From: Beaufortia kweichowensis
Taxonomy: Eukaryota > Chordata > Actinopteri > Cypriniformes > Gastromyzontidae
DNA length: 64,000 bases
Assembly (NCBI GenBank): GCA_019155185.1
Contig: CM032804.1
Span: 10,078,492 to 10,142,491 of the forward strand
Direction of reading: 5' to 3'
Both the position numbers and the translations under genes were made by a program. The notes below the pieces were generated by a model, which was not told the DNA's origin, searched no databases, and was given only the letters and a program-made list of their open reading frames with translations. Every line of letters starts with the position of its first letter. Positions within the stretch are counted from its first letter, which is position 1. Below, in pieces: positions 14,609 through 24,432 of the stretch.

Positions 14609-17426
14609 CAATAAGTATTTATTGATGTTTAAAATACCAGTATTTTAACAATCTCGCTGCATTTCATAATTATTTTACAAGTTGACTAACTCCTATGATT
14701 TTGTATGTTTTAGTATCATCTGCCTTTACTCCAGTGATGTTAAAGGTTAAGTCTTGAGTACATTTTTGTGCAACTCGCATCATAGAGATTCATAAGATTT
14801 GCCGTCTCATAAAATACTCATGGATTCCAATGAGATCAGACATAACATTTACTTCTCCTTTGTTTCTTTACAAATATCAGGTCAGGTTTCCATTGGCGTC
14901 AGATTTCTTACAGCTCTTTATTTACTTTACTTAATTACTTACTTTAATTGTTCTTTAATAAACCATCTGTTTCTCTTTCATTTGATTTGCTCAGGCTGCC
15001 TGTGTCACACCCCAAAACACTCATTGCTATGAAACATTTATTTACTACTGGTTAATTTTAACCATTGCAGAAATCACGCTGGCTTTTACATTCACTTGAT
15101 TGTGTTTATGTGTGTTTAGCTGCATACAGTAAATGAGGATTATAACCTGATGCTGATTTTTTTTCTGTTATGGTCAACACATCTCAGCACATACATTTCT
15201 GCTCTAATTCTCTGCTTATGTCAAACGTATGTGAATACAAGTTTCTTTGTCTTATTTAATCCTTAAAGTGCTTGTTACAAATTACAGGCTGTTTTGTCAA
15301 ATTCACATTAAAAGTCTCATTGAGGGTAATTTATGACCAGCAGCTACATATTCCCCCACGGGACCTCCGAAGAACCGGTGTGACTGCTGAGTAGCCGTCT
15401 CATTGGACGAGAGTCTCCGGGGAGCTGTATTCAGCTCTAAAGGCTGTTATTAATCAGTGTGTGGGCCTTAAGCATCTTCAAGTACGTTACGGGTGGTCGG
15501 GTGTGGTTTTGGAAAAACCTGAAAGCTCTCAAAGTCTTCACACCACAAAAGATCAGGAACGTATCTGGTGGTTGACTTCTCTGAACCCAGGAGTAAAATC
15601 TTGCGGCCTCTCTGAAGTCACCTACAGATTTCTGTCTGTGTGGCAGAGGCGTTTCACTAATACGGTCATGGGCTTTTTTGTTTCTTTTACTATGTATGTT
15701 TTCTTTTTATGGTTTGCTTTACACTACAGTGTTACATGCTAGCGACCCCCCTAAAGGTCAAACTCTTCAGATTGAACAGTTTAGTCCGGTGCAGTCACAT
15801 GATCAAGAGAAAAGGTTTTTGTCACAAACATACAGTTTCAAAACGGCAAGTGCAGCAGTGTGAGGTGACCACATTCAGTGTTGGTTACTGCCTCGTGGTG
15901 TGTGTCGTCTTTGAAGATGAGTTCTTAGAAACGGATGTCGTCGTGTTGTAGAGGTGTGGATTTGTGGCGAGACAAACATCCACCTTGATCATAACACACC
16001 TAACGCATGCATGTTTGCATACATTCTTACTGTATGTAAGTAAATTTGAAGTAAATTTGTGGGGGTTTTTAGGCAAATTGTTGCAGGCAGAATTTCCTTA
16101 TGAGTGTCCACATGAAGATGTAAACCGTGTAATTGCATGTTATTTATACACCATACAGTATACTATGTCTGACTCTTTCTTTCCATATAACAGTAACGGT
16201 TGTAGATTTTCATTTACACACTCCTTCTGGAAATGTATTTGCCTATAGGGAGCATATCATTGTTCTGCCTTTGATCTGTTCCTCTCTTCTCCAGTCAGAT
16301 CTGTCAGGGAAGGCCGGAGGTGTGTGTTTTCTCTGTCAGAGGATGGCAGGCGTGGTGGAGAGTGGGTTTAGAGCTCCATTTACACGTAACAGGCATGTCC
16401 GTGTGATGCTTTATAAAGAGTGGCTCCCTTAGTCTTCAATGACTTGCATTGTGCTACTAAACAAAAACAATGACTGAAATAGTGTCTGTGTGTGTCTTGG
16501 TAAGCTTGATGTAGCATAACTGCTCAGGAAAAGAATGGCATTAGTGTGTGGACAACCTGCGTCATTTTATAGATCGTTAAGTGCGGCGTTCAAAGGTTTG
16601 GACACAACATGTATTTTTGTGCACAGTTTAAATGAATTAAAACCACATTTGTTTCTCTAATTCAAATTCTAATCTGAAAGAAATCAACTAAAAGGGTTAC
16701 GTTTCAATGCTTTCACTCACAATTTTAAGCTCCTTTAAAGTCTTAAAATCGTGAGAAATATACTTGTAAACCAGTGTGTCCAAGCTTTTGACTAATACTG
16801 TTTATCTGTGTGACGGGTATTTGCAAACGTAAAGGTCCGTAAGGAAGCAGATATCCAAAAGACTGATTAAGTAATAGCGACAAATAAACTTAAGCTGTTC
16901 CTGCTTGATCCTGTTTTTCAGCTTCACCCTTCTTTCCCTTTTATTGTGAACTTTTCCGTTTCATGGCATCCTGCCATTCAGTTCCTCTATTCACATTTAC
17001 ATTCACGTTCTTGTCAGCCAGCTTTACAGATCGCTGAATCACCGTCTCACTCTTGGCTTACTGGTATTTCACTTTACTTCAAAAGCGTCTTTGTTGACTT
17101 TATGACATGAAGGCATAGCTCTTTGACATTATCAATCATTATCAACGTTTTGGCAGAATTGATAAACATATGACTATAAATCACACCAATCCAACCGCCA
17201 AACAATGTTGACTTTCTCTTTTGGCTTGTGTGAACGAAGTGCTTTTTTTGCCCTTTGATCTGAATAGTTGAAGCTGCACGTGTGTTTGTCATCATCCTCT
17301 TACACAATCACCATGAAACTGACCAGTCCTGCTCTTCCCGTTTCAGGTCTCGCCTTGGCGCCAAGCCTCACCCCTGCGCCTCAGCCCACCATCTCTCTCC
17401 TGTCCGACAACGATGCGAAACGCTGA
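728..17426 (+). CDS. clec16a: CLEC16A (C-type lectin domain containing 16A), 3' part, 13 exons
   Basis: CLEC16A (Drosophila Ema family) is a cytoplasmic and endosomal protein of autophagy and mitophagy; it controls the Nrdp1/Parkin axis. Exons read across junctions: 728-848, 1446-1546, 2392-2511, 4126-4235, 4957-5001, 6182-6232, 6479-6607, 7448-7568, 11300-11451, 11818-12022, 12542-12682, 14275-14394 and 17347-17426. All phases agree and give 497 residues. Family landmarks include DGKVRLATLELSCLLLKQ, FLDMFEDEYRSM, NVEYLMMDASILLPPTGTP, NSDLIAC and FIFADHIRCIIAKQRLAKGR. The N-terminal roughly 400 residues lie left of the window. The C-terminal exons are Ser/Pro-rich and low in complexity. As given, the frame stops at 17424-17426, but a 1-bp frameshift probably hides a longer tail reaching 17737. 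The gene is convergent with socs1. Identity is certain; only the C-terminus is open. Confidence 0.95.
2051..2135 (+). repeat. Cyprinid foldback dispersed repeat, left arm fragment
   Basis: AAAGGGATAGTTTACC followed by ATTTATTCACCCTTGTG matches the pattern of the other copies here (3765, 8937, 9345, 20288, 49171). Lies in a clec16a intron. Confidence 0.6.
3765..3980 (+). repeat. Cyprinid foldback dispersed repeat, longer copy
   Basis: Contains CACCCAAATATGAAATT, then TTTACCCACCCTCATGCCAT and CTTTCTTCAGCTGAACAC, then AAAGTAATCCATATG and CAGTGGGTTAAT. These blocks occur in the same order as in the abundant cyprinid dispersed repeat. Diverged copy in a clec16a intron. Confidence 0.6.
4352..4457 (-). 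repeat. tRNA-related SINE fragment, family A
   Basis: Read on the minus strand it has AAGGTCATAGGTTCAAACCC, which resembles a Pol III box B, then CCTTGAGCAAGGC and GGGACTGTCCCTG. The copy at 38137-38290 shows the same blocks on the plus strand. Confidence 0.55.
5002..6181 (+). other. clec16a GC-AG intron
   Basis: The 45-nt exon 4957-5001 must end after AAG to keep ...RRFYK in frame with GEEIFLDMF of the exon starting at 6182. The bases after AAG are GCAAGA, so this intron has a GC donor with the usual CTGCAG acceptor at 6176-6181. The AAG|GCAAG context fits the known minor class of GC-AG U2 introns, which need a strong match to the rest of the donor consensus. Confidence 0.85.
6615..6639. 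repeat. (CA)n microsatellite
   Basis: A dinucleotide CA run, about 12 units, a few bases after the clec16a exon ending at 6607. Confidence 0.9.
8018..8477 (-). mobile_element. 5'-truncated L1-like LINE with 19-bp target-site duplication
   Basis: The 19-bp sequence cagatccagtttagttctt is present at 8018-8036 and again at 8459-8477. Directly after the first copy is a T run (to 8042), i.e. a poly(A) tail for an insertion on the minus strand. Between the copies, minus-strand translation of about 8290-8365 gives W-M-K-D-V-L-F-F...LEKIRHSLRG, which resembles the extreme C-terminus of fish L1/Tx1-clade ORF2 proteins. The 5' end is lost, as is typical of target-primed reverse transcription. The insertion sits in the large clec16a intron 7569-11299. 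No full-length ORF remains. The clade is inferred; the structural hallmarks are directly visible. Confidence 0.85.
8937..8985 (+). repeat. Cyprinid foldback repeat, short fragment
   Basis: AAAGAAATTCACCCAGATATG followed by AAAATGCAGTCAT is a degraded copy of the same left arm seen at 2051 and 3765. Confidence 0.4.
9253..9308. repeat. TA-rich palindromic microsatellite
   Basis: Alternating (TA)n runs are broken by AAACATT and CATTTATA, so the block can fold on itself. Lies directly before a foldback repeat. Confidence 0.8.
9345..9512. repeat. Foldback (inverted-repeat) element, both ends present
   Basis: The left arm TCATCATTTATTCACCCTTA is mirrored by the right arm GACATGAGGATGAGTAAATG, and the right end finishes in TTTTCATTTTTGGGTGGATT then ATCCCTTAAAC. 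This is a short, internally deleted copy of the family also seen at 2051, 3765, 8937, 20288 and 49171, and it shows that the family ends are inverted repeats. Confidence 0.65.
14497..14607. repeat. (CA)n, (TG)n and (TA)n microsatellites
   Basis: A CA run at about 14497-14515, then GTGTGTGTGTATATAT leading into an uninterrupted TA run to about 14606. Lies in the last clec16a intron. Confidence 0.9.
16582..16800. mobile_element. Short non-autonomous Tc1/mariner-type MITE
   Basis: The left end has TTCAAAGGTTTGGACACAA and the right end has GTGTGTCCAAGCTTTTGACT, which are imperfect inverted repeats of each other. The element is about 220 bp with no coding capacity. The 'TCAAAAGTTTGGACACAC' end is a common fish MITE terminus. 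It lies in the last clec16a intron. Confidence 0.6.
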
Positions 17427-17737
17427 GCGTCGACTCCCTGACCCTTCTGCCCCCTGCAGATCCTCCTCGTCTGCGCTCCTTCAGCACCCAGTCCTCCGTC
17501 CAGGAAGACGCACCTGCGGACGGTCAGGAGGAAGACGACAACAGTGGACGGGAGGCAGATACACAAGAAGACAAAACAGACATTTCAGTCATTCTTGAAG
17601 ACGATGAAGCATCTCCTGAATCTGGACCATCAGAAATGAACTCACTCAATGCAGAACCTGAAAATTCACCTAAGGAGGAATCTGTGGTTCAGCCCGAGAC
17701 AGAGACTGACCTAGAAGAGGAGACTGCAATAGACTGA
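17427..17737 (+). other. clec16a: Probable frameshifted continuation of the clec16a last exon
   Basis: The terminal exon reads in the splice-defined frame to SLLSDNDAKR and then TGA at 17424. The neighbouring frame continues openly from the same point as ETLSVDSLTLLPPADPP and runs about 105 codons to TGA at 17735-17737. That tail is Glu/Asp/Ser-rich, as expected for a disordered C-terminus. One missing base near GATGCGAAACG (17412-17422) would join the two frames. It could be a sequencing or assembly error, a real allele, or a real truncation. Confidence 0.6.
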
Positions 17738-18129
17738 TGGATCTAGTTCATAACAGACCAGTAAAATGACAACTCTGAGCCTAGATGTTCAACAGTACAG
17801 CCAGATTACTGCAGCAAGAAATACATGTTTTAGAAGTCATTCCCTGCAGTTTCAGTAATCTCCATTCATCATGACATGATTTCTTAAACAATCACTGAAC
17901 GTGTCCTAAAATTGCACAGGCTGGTAAAGCTAGTTTGTACATGCTTTTGGCATTAGTGATTCAGGCCCTGATTATTTCAGCTGTGTGTTCACAGCCGCTC
18001 AACACTCACTTCTGTTAACTTATCTCTGCGACTCTGAATACTTCACATCGTGATGTATTTCCGTGAAAACAGCACTCTTAGAAGAACAATGACATTATTA
18101 ATGGTTGTGAGAGTCGCTCAAAGCACAGC

Positions 18130-18174
<45 letters not shown>

Positions 18175-19287
18175 GTTTTTCTGCTCTGGTGCTGAAGGAG
18201 ATCCAGCTGTGTTGTCTGCATGTGTGAATGTTTTCTGATTGTGTGTGTGTGCATAGTTTTTTGTGTGTATGGTTTTATGATACAGAGAATGCAGACAGAA
18301 GAGATTGTGTTTATATAAATATGTAAAAAACGTGGGTTCATGGGGAATGCCCACTTGATTTTGCTAGTCTAACACTGAAGAATGTACAAAGATTTCTGGG
18401 TCTATTTAGCGGTGCTCTTATTTTATGTTAATTGAACTTTCTTTTGCACTGAAGCTTTGGGTTTTTAACAAAGCCTTTGTCTTGTCTTTGGGAAATTGTA
18501 AAAAAATAGATACAAGCTTAATCAAAATTGACTCTGTTCATTTTGGATAATTCGCATTATTATTATTATTATTACCCCTTAACCGGTATGACACTCATTT
18601 GGCCATTTTTAAAGTTTTTTTTCTATGGAGCATGATGTCATTAATTTAAAAAACAGAGTTCTGTTCCTTTCTGTCACCTTCACCCGTTTAGTTCTAGAAA
18701 CAGCCGACACCGCGAGTAACCCTGTTTTCTTTCACATACTTTATGTACTTTAAAATGCCCTCAGGTTTTTTAAATGAGGCAGCGTTTCTTTTTTTATGTA
18801 GATTTTAATGTTAATTCTTTAACACACTTAATATTCTTCAAGTCATGAAAATTTTGTGCTGCACATGCACCATCATGCGTGATGTACAGTAGTTGTGGTT
18901 TAATTTTACTTAGGTGTGCATTAACATTTCATTTAGGATGAAGCCTTTGCTTTATTTACAGATTCAAGTACAGTAGTTTGACTGTTACCACTAATGACTG
19001 AAATGGAAATTTTGACAGCAGCACATAGAAGAGACGCACATTCTCTCTGTGTGGCTGATGGAGGTGGTGTGGTAGCTACACCCGGATATAACCTTTTTTG
19101 ACTGAATTTAAAAAATATATTATATATTAAAGCAATACAATTATTTCTGCTTATTTCAGTATTTTGAGGTTGGGTTTATTGTTGGAAATGGGGGCATAAA
19201 AGATAATGTCTTATTTGTATACAGTGTAAAAAAAATTGATTTAATGTTATAATTTACCAACAGGAGCTACCAATGTCATGCAATAAA
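17738..19287 (+). other. clec16a 3' UTR with polyadenylation signal
   Basis: AT-rich non-coding sequence follows the last exon. A canonical AATAAA lies at 19282-19287, followed by a T/G-rich stretch (TTTGGTCTTTTTCCGTCTTGTTGG), the expected layout of a cleavage site. The UTR contains a (TG)n run at 18131-18171 and an (ATT)n run near 18556-18574. The end point is inferred from the signal alone. Confidence 0.55.
18131..18171. repeat. (TG)n microsatellite in clec16a 3' UTR
   Basis: About 20 uninterrupted TG units, read as CA on the other strand. Confidence 0.95.
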
Positions 19288-19305
19288 TTATTCTGATGTA
19301 CACTT

Positions 19306-22300
19306 TGGTCTTTTTCCGTCTTGTTGGCAGCTAAACTTTTCTTGTCTTTGACTTGTTATGCTAAGGCAGATGTCTTAAAATCATAGTCATAAAATTTTTC
19401 CTTCCCAGACTTTATCTGCAAACATAAACTTTGGCTGTTCTGGAAAAATATTACACAAGGCTTTTAAGCTAAAGTTAAATTAAGCTAAATTGGTTTGAAA
19501 CTCTTGTTGATAAAAGAAAAACTTATTCCATATTCCTGTACTTACGGTATAGCAAGTGAGCAGAAGTGATTTTTCAAGTAGTTTTATTTTTTCTTAGTTT
19601 ATTTTCCACGAAATTGTTTATTAAACTCTGCTTCTACACACTTACAGAATTAGGTGGGGATTTTAATAGTATTTGTTCAGAAACCATGTAAAAGGATCCC
19701 AGCAATACTCAGAAAATTATGGCCGTTTATTTTTAGTTAAATAGAGTTTCCCCAGACACTTCACATCAAATCGACACTTCCTACGTTTAACAGGTCTAGT
19801 CAAAAATCTTAGAAATGAGGGGCAATAAAAGCAGCAAATGTCTTTAATCTTTTGTTCCCGTCTTCTGTTCTTATCGGCAGATCCACTTCAACTGAAATGA
19901 AATGTTGCAGAATGATGATCCAGTTCCAGTTCACAGTTGATATGCATTTCTGTGAAAAACCAGGCACTCGTGCGCTGAACAATCATTTGAAATGAGGATC
20001 TGCTAAATAAATAAATTTGTGTGAATGTTTTTACACCCGCCCATCATTGTGCTATTTCTCTTATGTGATTAAAGGGAATCTCATGGGTTGATTCTCCACA
20101 GGTCTTTTTCTAAGAACACAATCTCAGTACTTGTGGTTTTCAAAACATTGTATTTGCCACTGCCTGAGCCACCTGTTGTTCACTGAAAATGGATGAGAAT
20201 CGATACGATACGTGAAAGTAAATACAATGCAATCCCAGACATTTGTTCTTTTATCAGCATTTTTTTTTTTTGCTCTTGAATGTTTAGTGTTCCACAGGAA
20301 GAAGAGTCATATACAAGTTTTGAATGACATGAGGGTGAATGGTGACAGTATTTTCATTCAAAAAAATCATTTTAACATGAACAATAACTGACAGTCTACT
20401 GAAACGATGACTAATCTAGAGAATACACAATGTCAATCTTACACTTACAGTCATGAGCTCATTTGAAACCCACCTGCTCACATATGGAAAAGTAGGTGAT
20501 GTGATTACAGAAAGGTGGTCTCCGTGTTCTGTCAGCATGAAACAAATTTATCTTTGTGAATCAGTAAATTGGAAGTCCTGCCCACATATTCTCAGTGGAG
20601 GCCATGGGGACCTTCTACCTTGATGTGGGATGACAAGAGATGAGTGTTGTCATAGTAACCATGATGTGGGTAGCCGTATCTCTTGCCTTCCTGGAATTTA
20701 GGTTTGTGGTAAAAACATTGTCAATTTGCCAAAACCACTGCCAGGGGTCTTCTGCATCATAGCCATAAATAGATAAAAAAGGTAACAGTTTGATATTGTG
20801 TCATGAGTTTCCAGGGTGACAATATATAGCTCTTGATCTAATACACAGAAATGTTTGAATCCATTATTCAAACTTCTTTATATTGGTTTCATGTTCCTTT
20901 TTCTAAGAAAAGTAAAAAATATTAAACTGTGTGTACTGTTGTTCTTCATAGTCTATCTATCTTGTACCAAAGATGTTACTGATCAAGAAGATCAAACCCG
21001 GGCTTGTGTGTATATCTGTCAGTGTCTGCGTTCTAAAGGGGAGCGTTGCGGTTCCAAAAGGAAATGCACAACTCAGGAACTATGTCTGTGTTTATGAGTT
21101 TGTGTAAGTTGTGGCCAGATGCAGTGGAGATTAGGGGCTCTTCAGGGAAACACAACTGTTTCTTTTCCTGGAAGTGGCTGTGCACTTTCATGTGTATTAA
21201 TCACTAAGGCAAGCAAGGAAGGGTAGACTGATAAACGCTGTACCACATCACCAATTCTCAGAGGTTTCTACACCGCTATGGCAAGAGCCTCATAGCAACC
21301 TCAGCAGCCCCAAAGCCTTATCAAATAGGATGACAGGGTTTTAATAGAATGAGGTAATTTCCTAGATTGTGTTGAATTCATTTGTCAAACATATGAATGT
21401 CAAGTTAATCATTAATCTCTTTGTTGGGCATTGTGAGGTTTATAGTGGTTATGGGAATTTCCTTGATGAATAAAAACCAGATACAATTAACAGCAGATCA
21501 TTTCCCTCTTGCTTCCTCAGTATGATGATGTGATTTCATTAGAATCAAAAAGTGTTAGTCTTACGTCACAAAATAGATCTTACTGATAGTATTAATTTGT
21601 AAAGTCATGATACCACACTTATATTGAACAGATATTTATAGTTCGCTTGAACAGCGCTATATTTGACTAGACAAAATTCTGTGTAACATGAGAGGAAGAG
21701 TTTATCTTATGACTATGAGTACATATTACTTCCTTCTACTGGAACAGAATTCCAAGCAGTCATCTAGTTTATGTGAACCCCTGGCAGTGTGTATTGTTTT
21801 GTTCTTAGTCATTTTTCTGCGTAAGCCTGACGAAGGTGTCGAAGCCTTTTATTGATACCGTGTAAGAGTATCTTTGGAGATCGCAGGCTCCGCCCCATCA
21901 CACTCCGTCAGTCATCACAACCCACTTCATTTCTTGTAAATGTCTGTCTGAACCATAAGCAGTTTACAGTCACCACAGCTCCGCCTCTCAACCACGCTAC
22001 TACCTAGATTAATCAGCCTAGTTAAGTACAGAATGTCTGGACTGAAGTTCCAAAAAATCCCGTCATTTCCAGGTGTGTAATTTAGTAAAATAAACGAGAG
22101 ATGATGAAATTTAATAAAGAGCTGCTTTGATTGTTCCTTAAATAAAAGGTGAGGCTTAACTCGTAACTGGGAAACTTGTGAAAAAATATTTGTCGTGCCA
22201 GTCTAGTAAGTTAAACTCTTGCCAAGATGTTCTCGCCTACATAATTCTAAATAACTGCAACTTTCAATTACTGAGAACAATTACATAGAACATTTGGGAA

Positions 22301-22510
22301 ACGTATTATTTGCTTTTCTTGGAAATCGAATTATTTAAGTTAATGACTGAAATAGATGTAAATGTTAGTTTTGTTTCTGTTCGGTTTGTAAAAAAGACTG
22401 TAATCAGTCATTGTCATTCACGTCTCTCCCAGGTTTTCACATCTCATACCCATCCAGCAGACAACAAACAAATCAGAAATTGAAATTTGTTTAAATGGTT
22501 CACAAATATA
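19306..22510. other. Intergenic spacer between convergent clec16a and socs1
   Basis: About 3.2 kb with no supported gene. It holds part of the foldback repeat at 20288-20365 and a SINE-like tail near 19990-20015. The short open frames here have no family resemblance. The human CLEC16A-SOCS1 interval is likewise a convergent spacer. Confidence 0.6.
20288..20365 (-). repeat. Cyprinid foldback repeat, right arm fragment
   Basis: TTCCACAGGAAGAAGAGTCAT, ACAAGTTTTGAATGACATGA, then GGGTGAATGGTGACAGTATT give the order of the right arm of the family. Confidence 0.6.
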
Positions 22511-22779
22511 TTTATTATGTTTATAATATGTTATGTTTAAAATATTATCTGGTAATATTTCTCTCTGCATAGCAGAAATGTATTGTAAGGAAAACAGTTT
22601 TCCTGTATAGTGTAAACATTCACAGACAATGTAAACTTTCATTAAGCAGTGTTCATGACTGATACTCCAAAATGTGCTACAGTATGATGCCTGCCTCTTA
22701 AAACAGAGCAGGACCACGAGGAGTCTATCAAGTATCTCCAGAGTGTTCGAGCAGCGCTTTAATGCAACAAGTCTAGTCT
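22511..22779 (-). other. socs1 3' UTR with polyadenylation signal
   Basis: On the minus strand the sequence after the socs1 stop runs about 265 nt to an AATAAA at 22516-22511. No second gene is supported; the 155-codon open frame at 22418-22885 overlaps the socs1 3' end in a different frame. Confidence 0.55.
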
Positions 22780-23394
22780 TCATAGCGGATAAGGGAAGGC
22801 ATGGAGGAAGTCTTTGAGGATCGGATGCACGGGGATGCGGTCGATGTCTTTTCCGCCGCATGATTCTATAATCCGTGTGCGACACAGCTGCTGCAGAGAC
22901 TGCACCGGTTCTTTTCTGCAGGGCCTGATCAGACTCTTCTTAGGAGATTTGATGTAATATTCCAGCAGTTTGAAAAGAGAGTCAAAAGATTCCTTACTGC
23001 CGGTCAAACTAAATTTGGAATTCTTGAAGTTAATCCGGATGCTCACGGGACCGCTCGGGGCTTTGTAACTGAGCGTGTAAAATACGTGAACCTGCCGACT
23101 GTCCCGGATAAGAAAAGTTCCAATTGGCTCTTTCTTCAGCTTATGATGTGCCTCCTCCACAGTCATGGGACCCCAGTAGAAGCCGCTCTCTTCCAGCATG
23201 GATGTGGTCAAAGAGATGGTCTTAAAGTCTCTCTCAACGTTGAAAGGCCTGAAATGTGTCTCGAATATGGGCCAGGAGTCTGTCTGCTGCCTGGATCTGG
23301 AGGGCTGGGATTGGGAGACCTCTGGGGATGCGTCTGTACTCGCTCTGGGATCTTCTGTGCCTTGATTCCCTTCCACTGAACTGTGCGCCACCAT
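22780..23394 (-). CDS. socs1: Suppressor of cytokine signaling 1
   Basis: SOCS1 is a cytoplasmic feedback inhibitor: it blocks JAK kinases and recruits an Elongin B/C-Cullin 5 ubiquitin ligase. The 204-residue single-exon ORF has, in order, a Ser/Pro-rich N-terminus; the kinase inhibitory region with THFRPF at about residues 47-52; an extended SH2 helix and SH2 domain (GFYWGP at about 71, GTFLIRDSRQ at about 92 with the phosphotyrosine-binding Arg); and a SOCS box with the BC motif SLQQLCRTRI and the Cul5-type motif IPVHPILKDFL near the end. Length is close to mammalian SOCS1 (about 211). The start is the first ATG, one base after a TGTAG splice acceptor at 23397-23396, so the whole CDS is in exon 2, as in mammals. 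If the species has two paralogues, this one was not assigned as a or b. Confidence 0.96.
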   Translation of the reverse strand: MVAHSSVEGNQGTEDPRASTDASPEVSQSQPSRSRQQTDSWPIFETHFRPFNVERDFKTISLTTSMLEESGFYWGPMTVEEAHHKLKKEPIGTFLIRDSRQVHVFYTLSYKAPSGPVSIRINFKNSKFSLTGSKESFDSLFKLLEYYIKSPKKSLIRPCRKEPVQSLQQLCRTRIIESCGGKDIDRIPVHPILKDFLHAFPYPL

Positions 23395-23939
23395 CCTACA
23401 GGAAAGACCAACCGAGGTGGTCTTCCATGCCGTACCACATGAAAGTCATCTAGATGAGGCTCGTTCGTCTGTTGAGGAGCGAGAGAAAAACACAGTTCAT
23501 ACTTTGGCCACTTCCATACAGATGGATAAGCAACGTCACGGAGACCATGAAACACATTCAACTATTTTTATAGTGAGAGTTATGACGTCATTTTTTAACA
23601 GGATTTGCTCCAACTTGAAAGAGCTGTATTGCTTTTATTTCATTTATATTTAATTAATGTATTTTGGGGTAATTAAAACTTCTTCTAAACACATCCAAAT
23701 ACTCAAGCAAGACCTATAATATTCAAATTAACGACTGAAATATAAAAATAAAAAAGTATTAAAAGACTGCTCGTTTAAACGTATATCTGCGAAACATTTC
23801 TATAATTTCCTAAGTAACAATAAACTTTTCCATCACTTCATAGTCACGTAATAATTAAAGTATTTTTAGACAAAGTTTACAGAGTTGCATTATAACGTAC
23901 AACAAACAAAAGAAAACTTCGTTCGAGTTTTGATCTTAC

Positions 23940-24110
23940 CGTTTCAGCAAATCTGAACTCCAAGAACAGTCAATACAACTTCGACAAACTCTCGTCGCCG
24001 TGTCCAAAATCACTTTGTTTTGAACTCCCATTGATTTATTTCACTGTTTGATTATAGAGGAGTTTTCTTCAGCGCGCAACAATGTTTCCGCGCGCTCGCG
24101 TGTGTCTGAT
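23940..24110 (-). other. socs1 untranslated first exon
   Basis: On the minus strand a strong donor, GAAACG|GTAAGATC, lies at 23940/23939. With the acceptor at 23396 it defines a roughly 540-bp intron in the 5' UTR. The 5' limit is estimated from the TATA-like CTTATAAG at 24144-24137; transcription would begin about 30 bp downstream. No transcript data are available. Confidence 0.55.
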
Positions 24111-24136
24111 CTAATGTCAGCGTGAACTCTCGTGCG

Positions 24137-24195
24137 CTTATAAGTTACAACAGCTCCGCCCATTTCCCGGAATCCTCTTTCAGCACTTCTCTGAA
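24137..24195 (-). promoter_or_regulatory. socs1 core promoter: TATA-like box, GC box and two GAS/STAT sites
   Basis: CTTATAAG lies at 24137-24144, a GC box (CTCCGCCC on plus) at 24153-24160, a perfect TTCCCGGAA at 24164-24172 and a second TTCTCTGAA at 24187-24195. Both of the latter fit the STAT dimer consensus TTCN3GAA, and their centres are 23 bp apart. STAT-driven SOCS1 transcription is the known feedback logic; that these exact sites act here is inferred. Confidence 0.65.
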
Positions 24196-24309
24196 ATCAA
24201 TCAGGGATACGCCACTCCCACCTGAACCAAAGTAACATAGTAACACTTTGTTCTTTTAATTCTCATTTAAAAACCTACCATTTAAAGAACTTGCATAGAT
24301 TTATCGTTA

Positions 24310-24432
24310 GTTCATTGTGTTAGCATAGCAACTCAAAGGTAATGGATTCAAATCTCATTGAACACACAATAATAAGGTATACTGTACCCTGAATATAATG
24401 TAAGTCGCTTAGCATCTGACAAATGTATAAAT
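24310..24432 (+). repeat. tRNA-derived SINE fragment, family B
   Basis: Has TTAGCATAGCAACTCAAAGG, then GGATTCAAATCTC like a box B, GAACACACAAT, and the tail GTAAGTCGCTTAGCATCTGA followed by AAATGTATAAAT. The copy at 25480-25605 is the same family on the other strand. Confidence 0.6.

Noticed and set aside
22418..22885. 155-codon minus-strand open frame beside socs1
   Set aside because: Overlaps the socs1 3' end in another frame and runs through its 3' UTR; it has no domain of its own.
23208..23561. 117-codon minus-strand frame over the socs1 start
   Set aside because: Out-of-frame shadow of the socs1 N-terminus.
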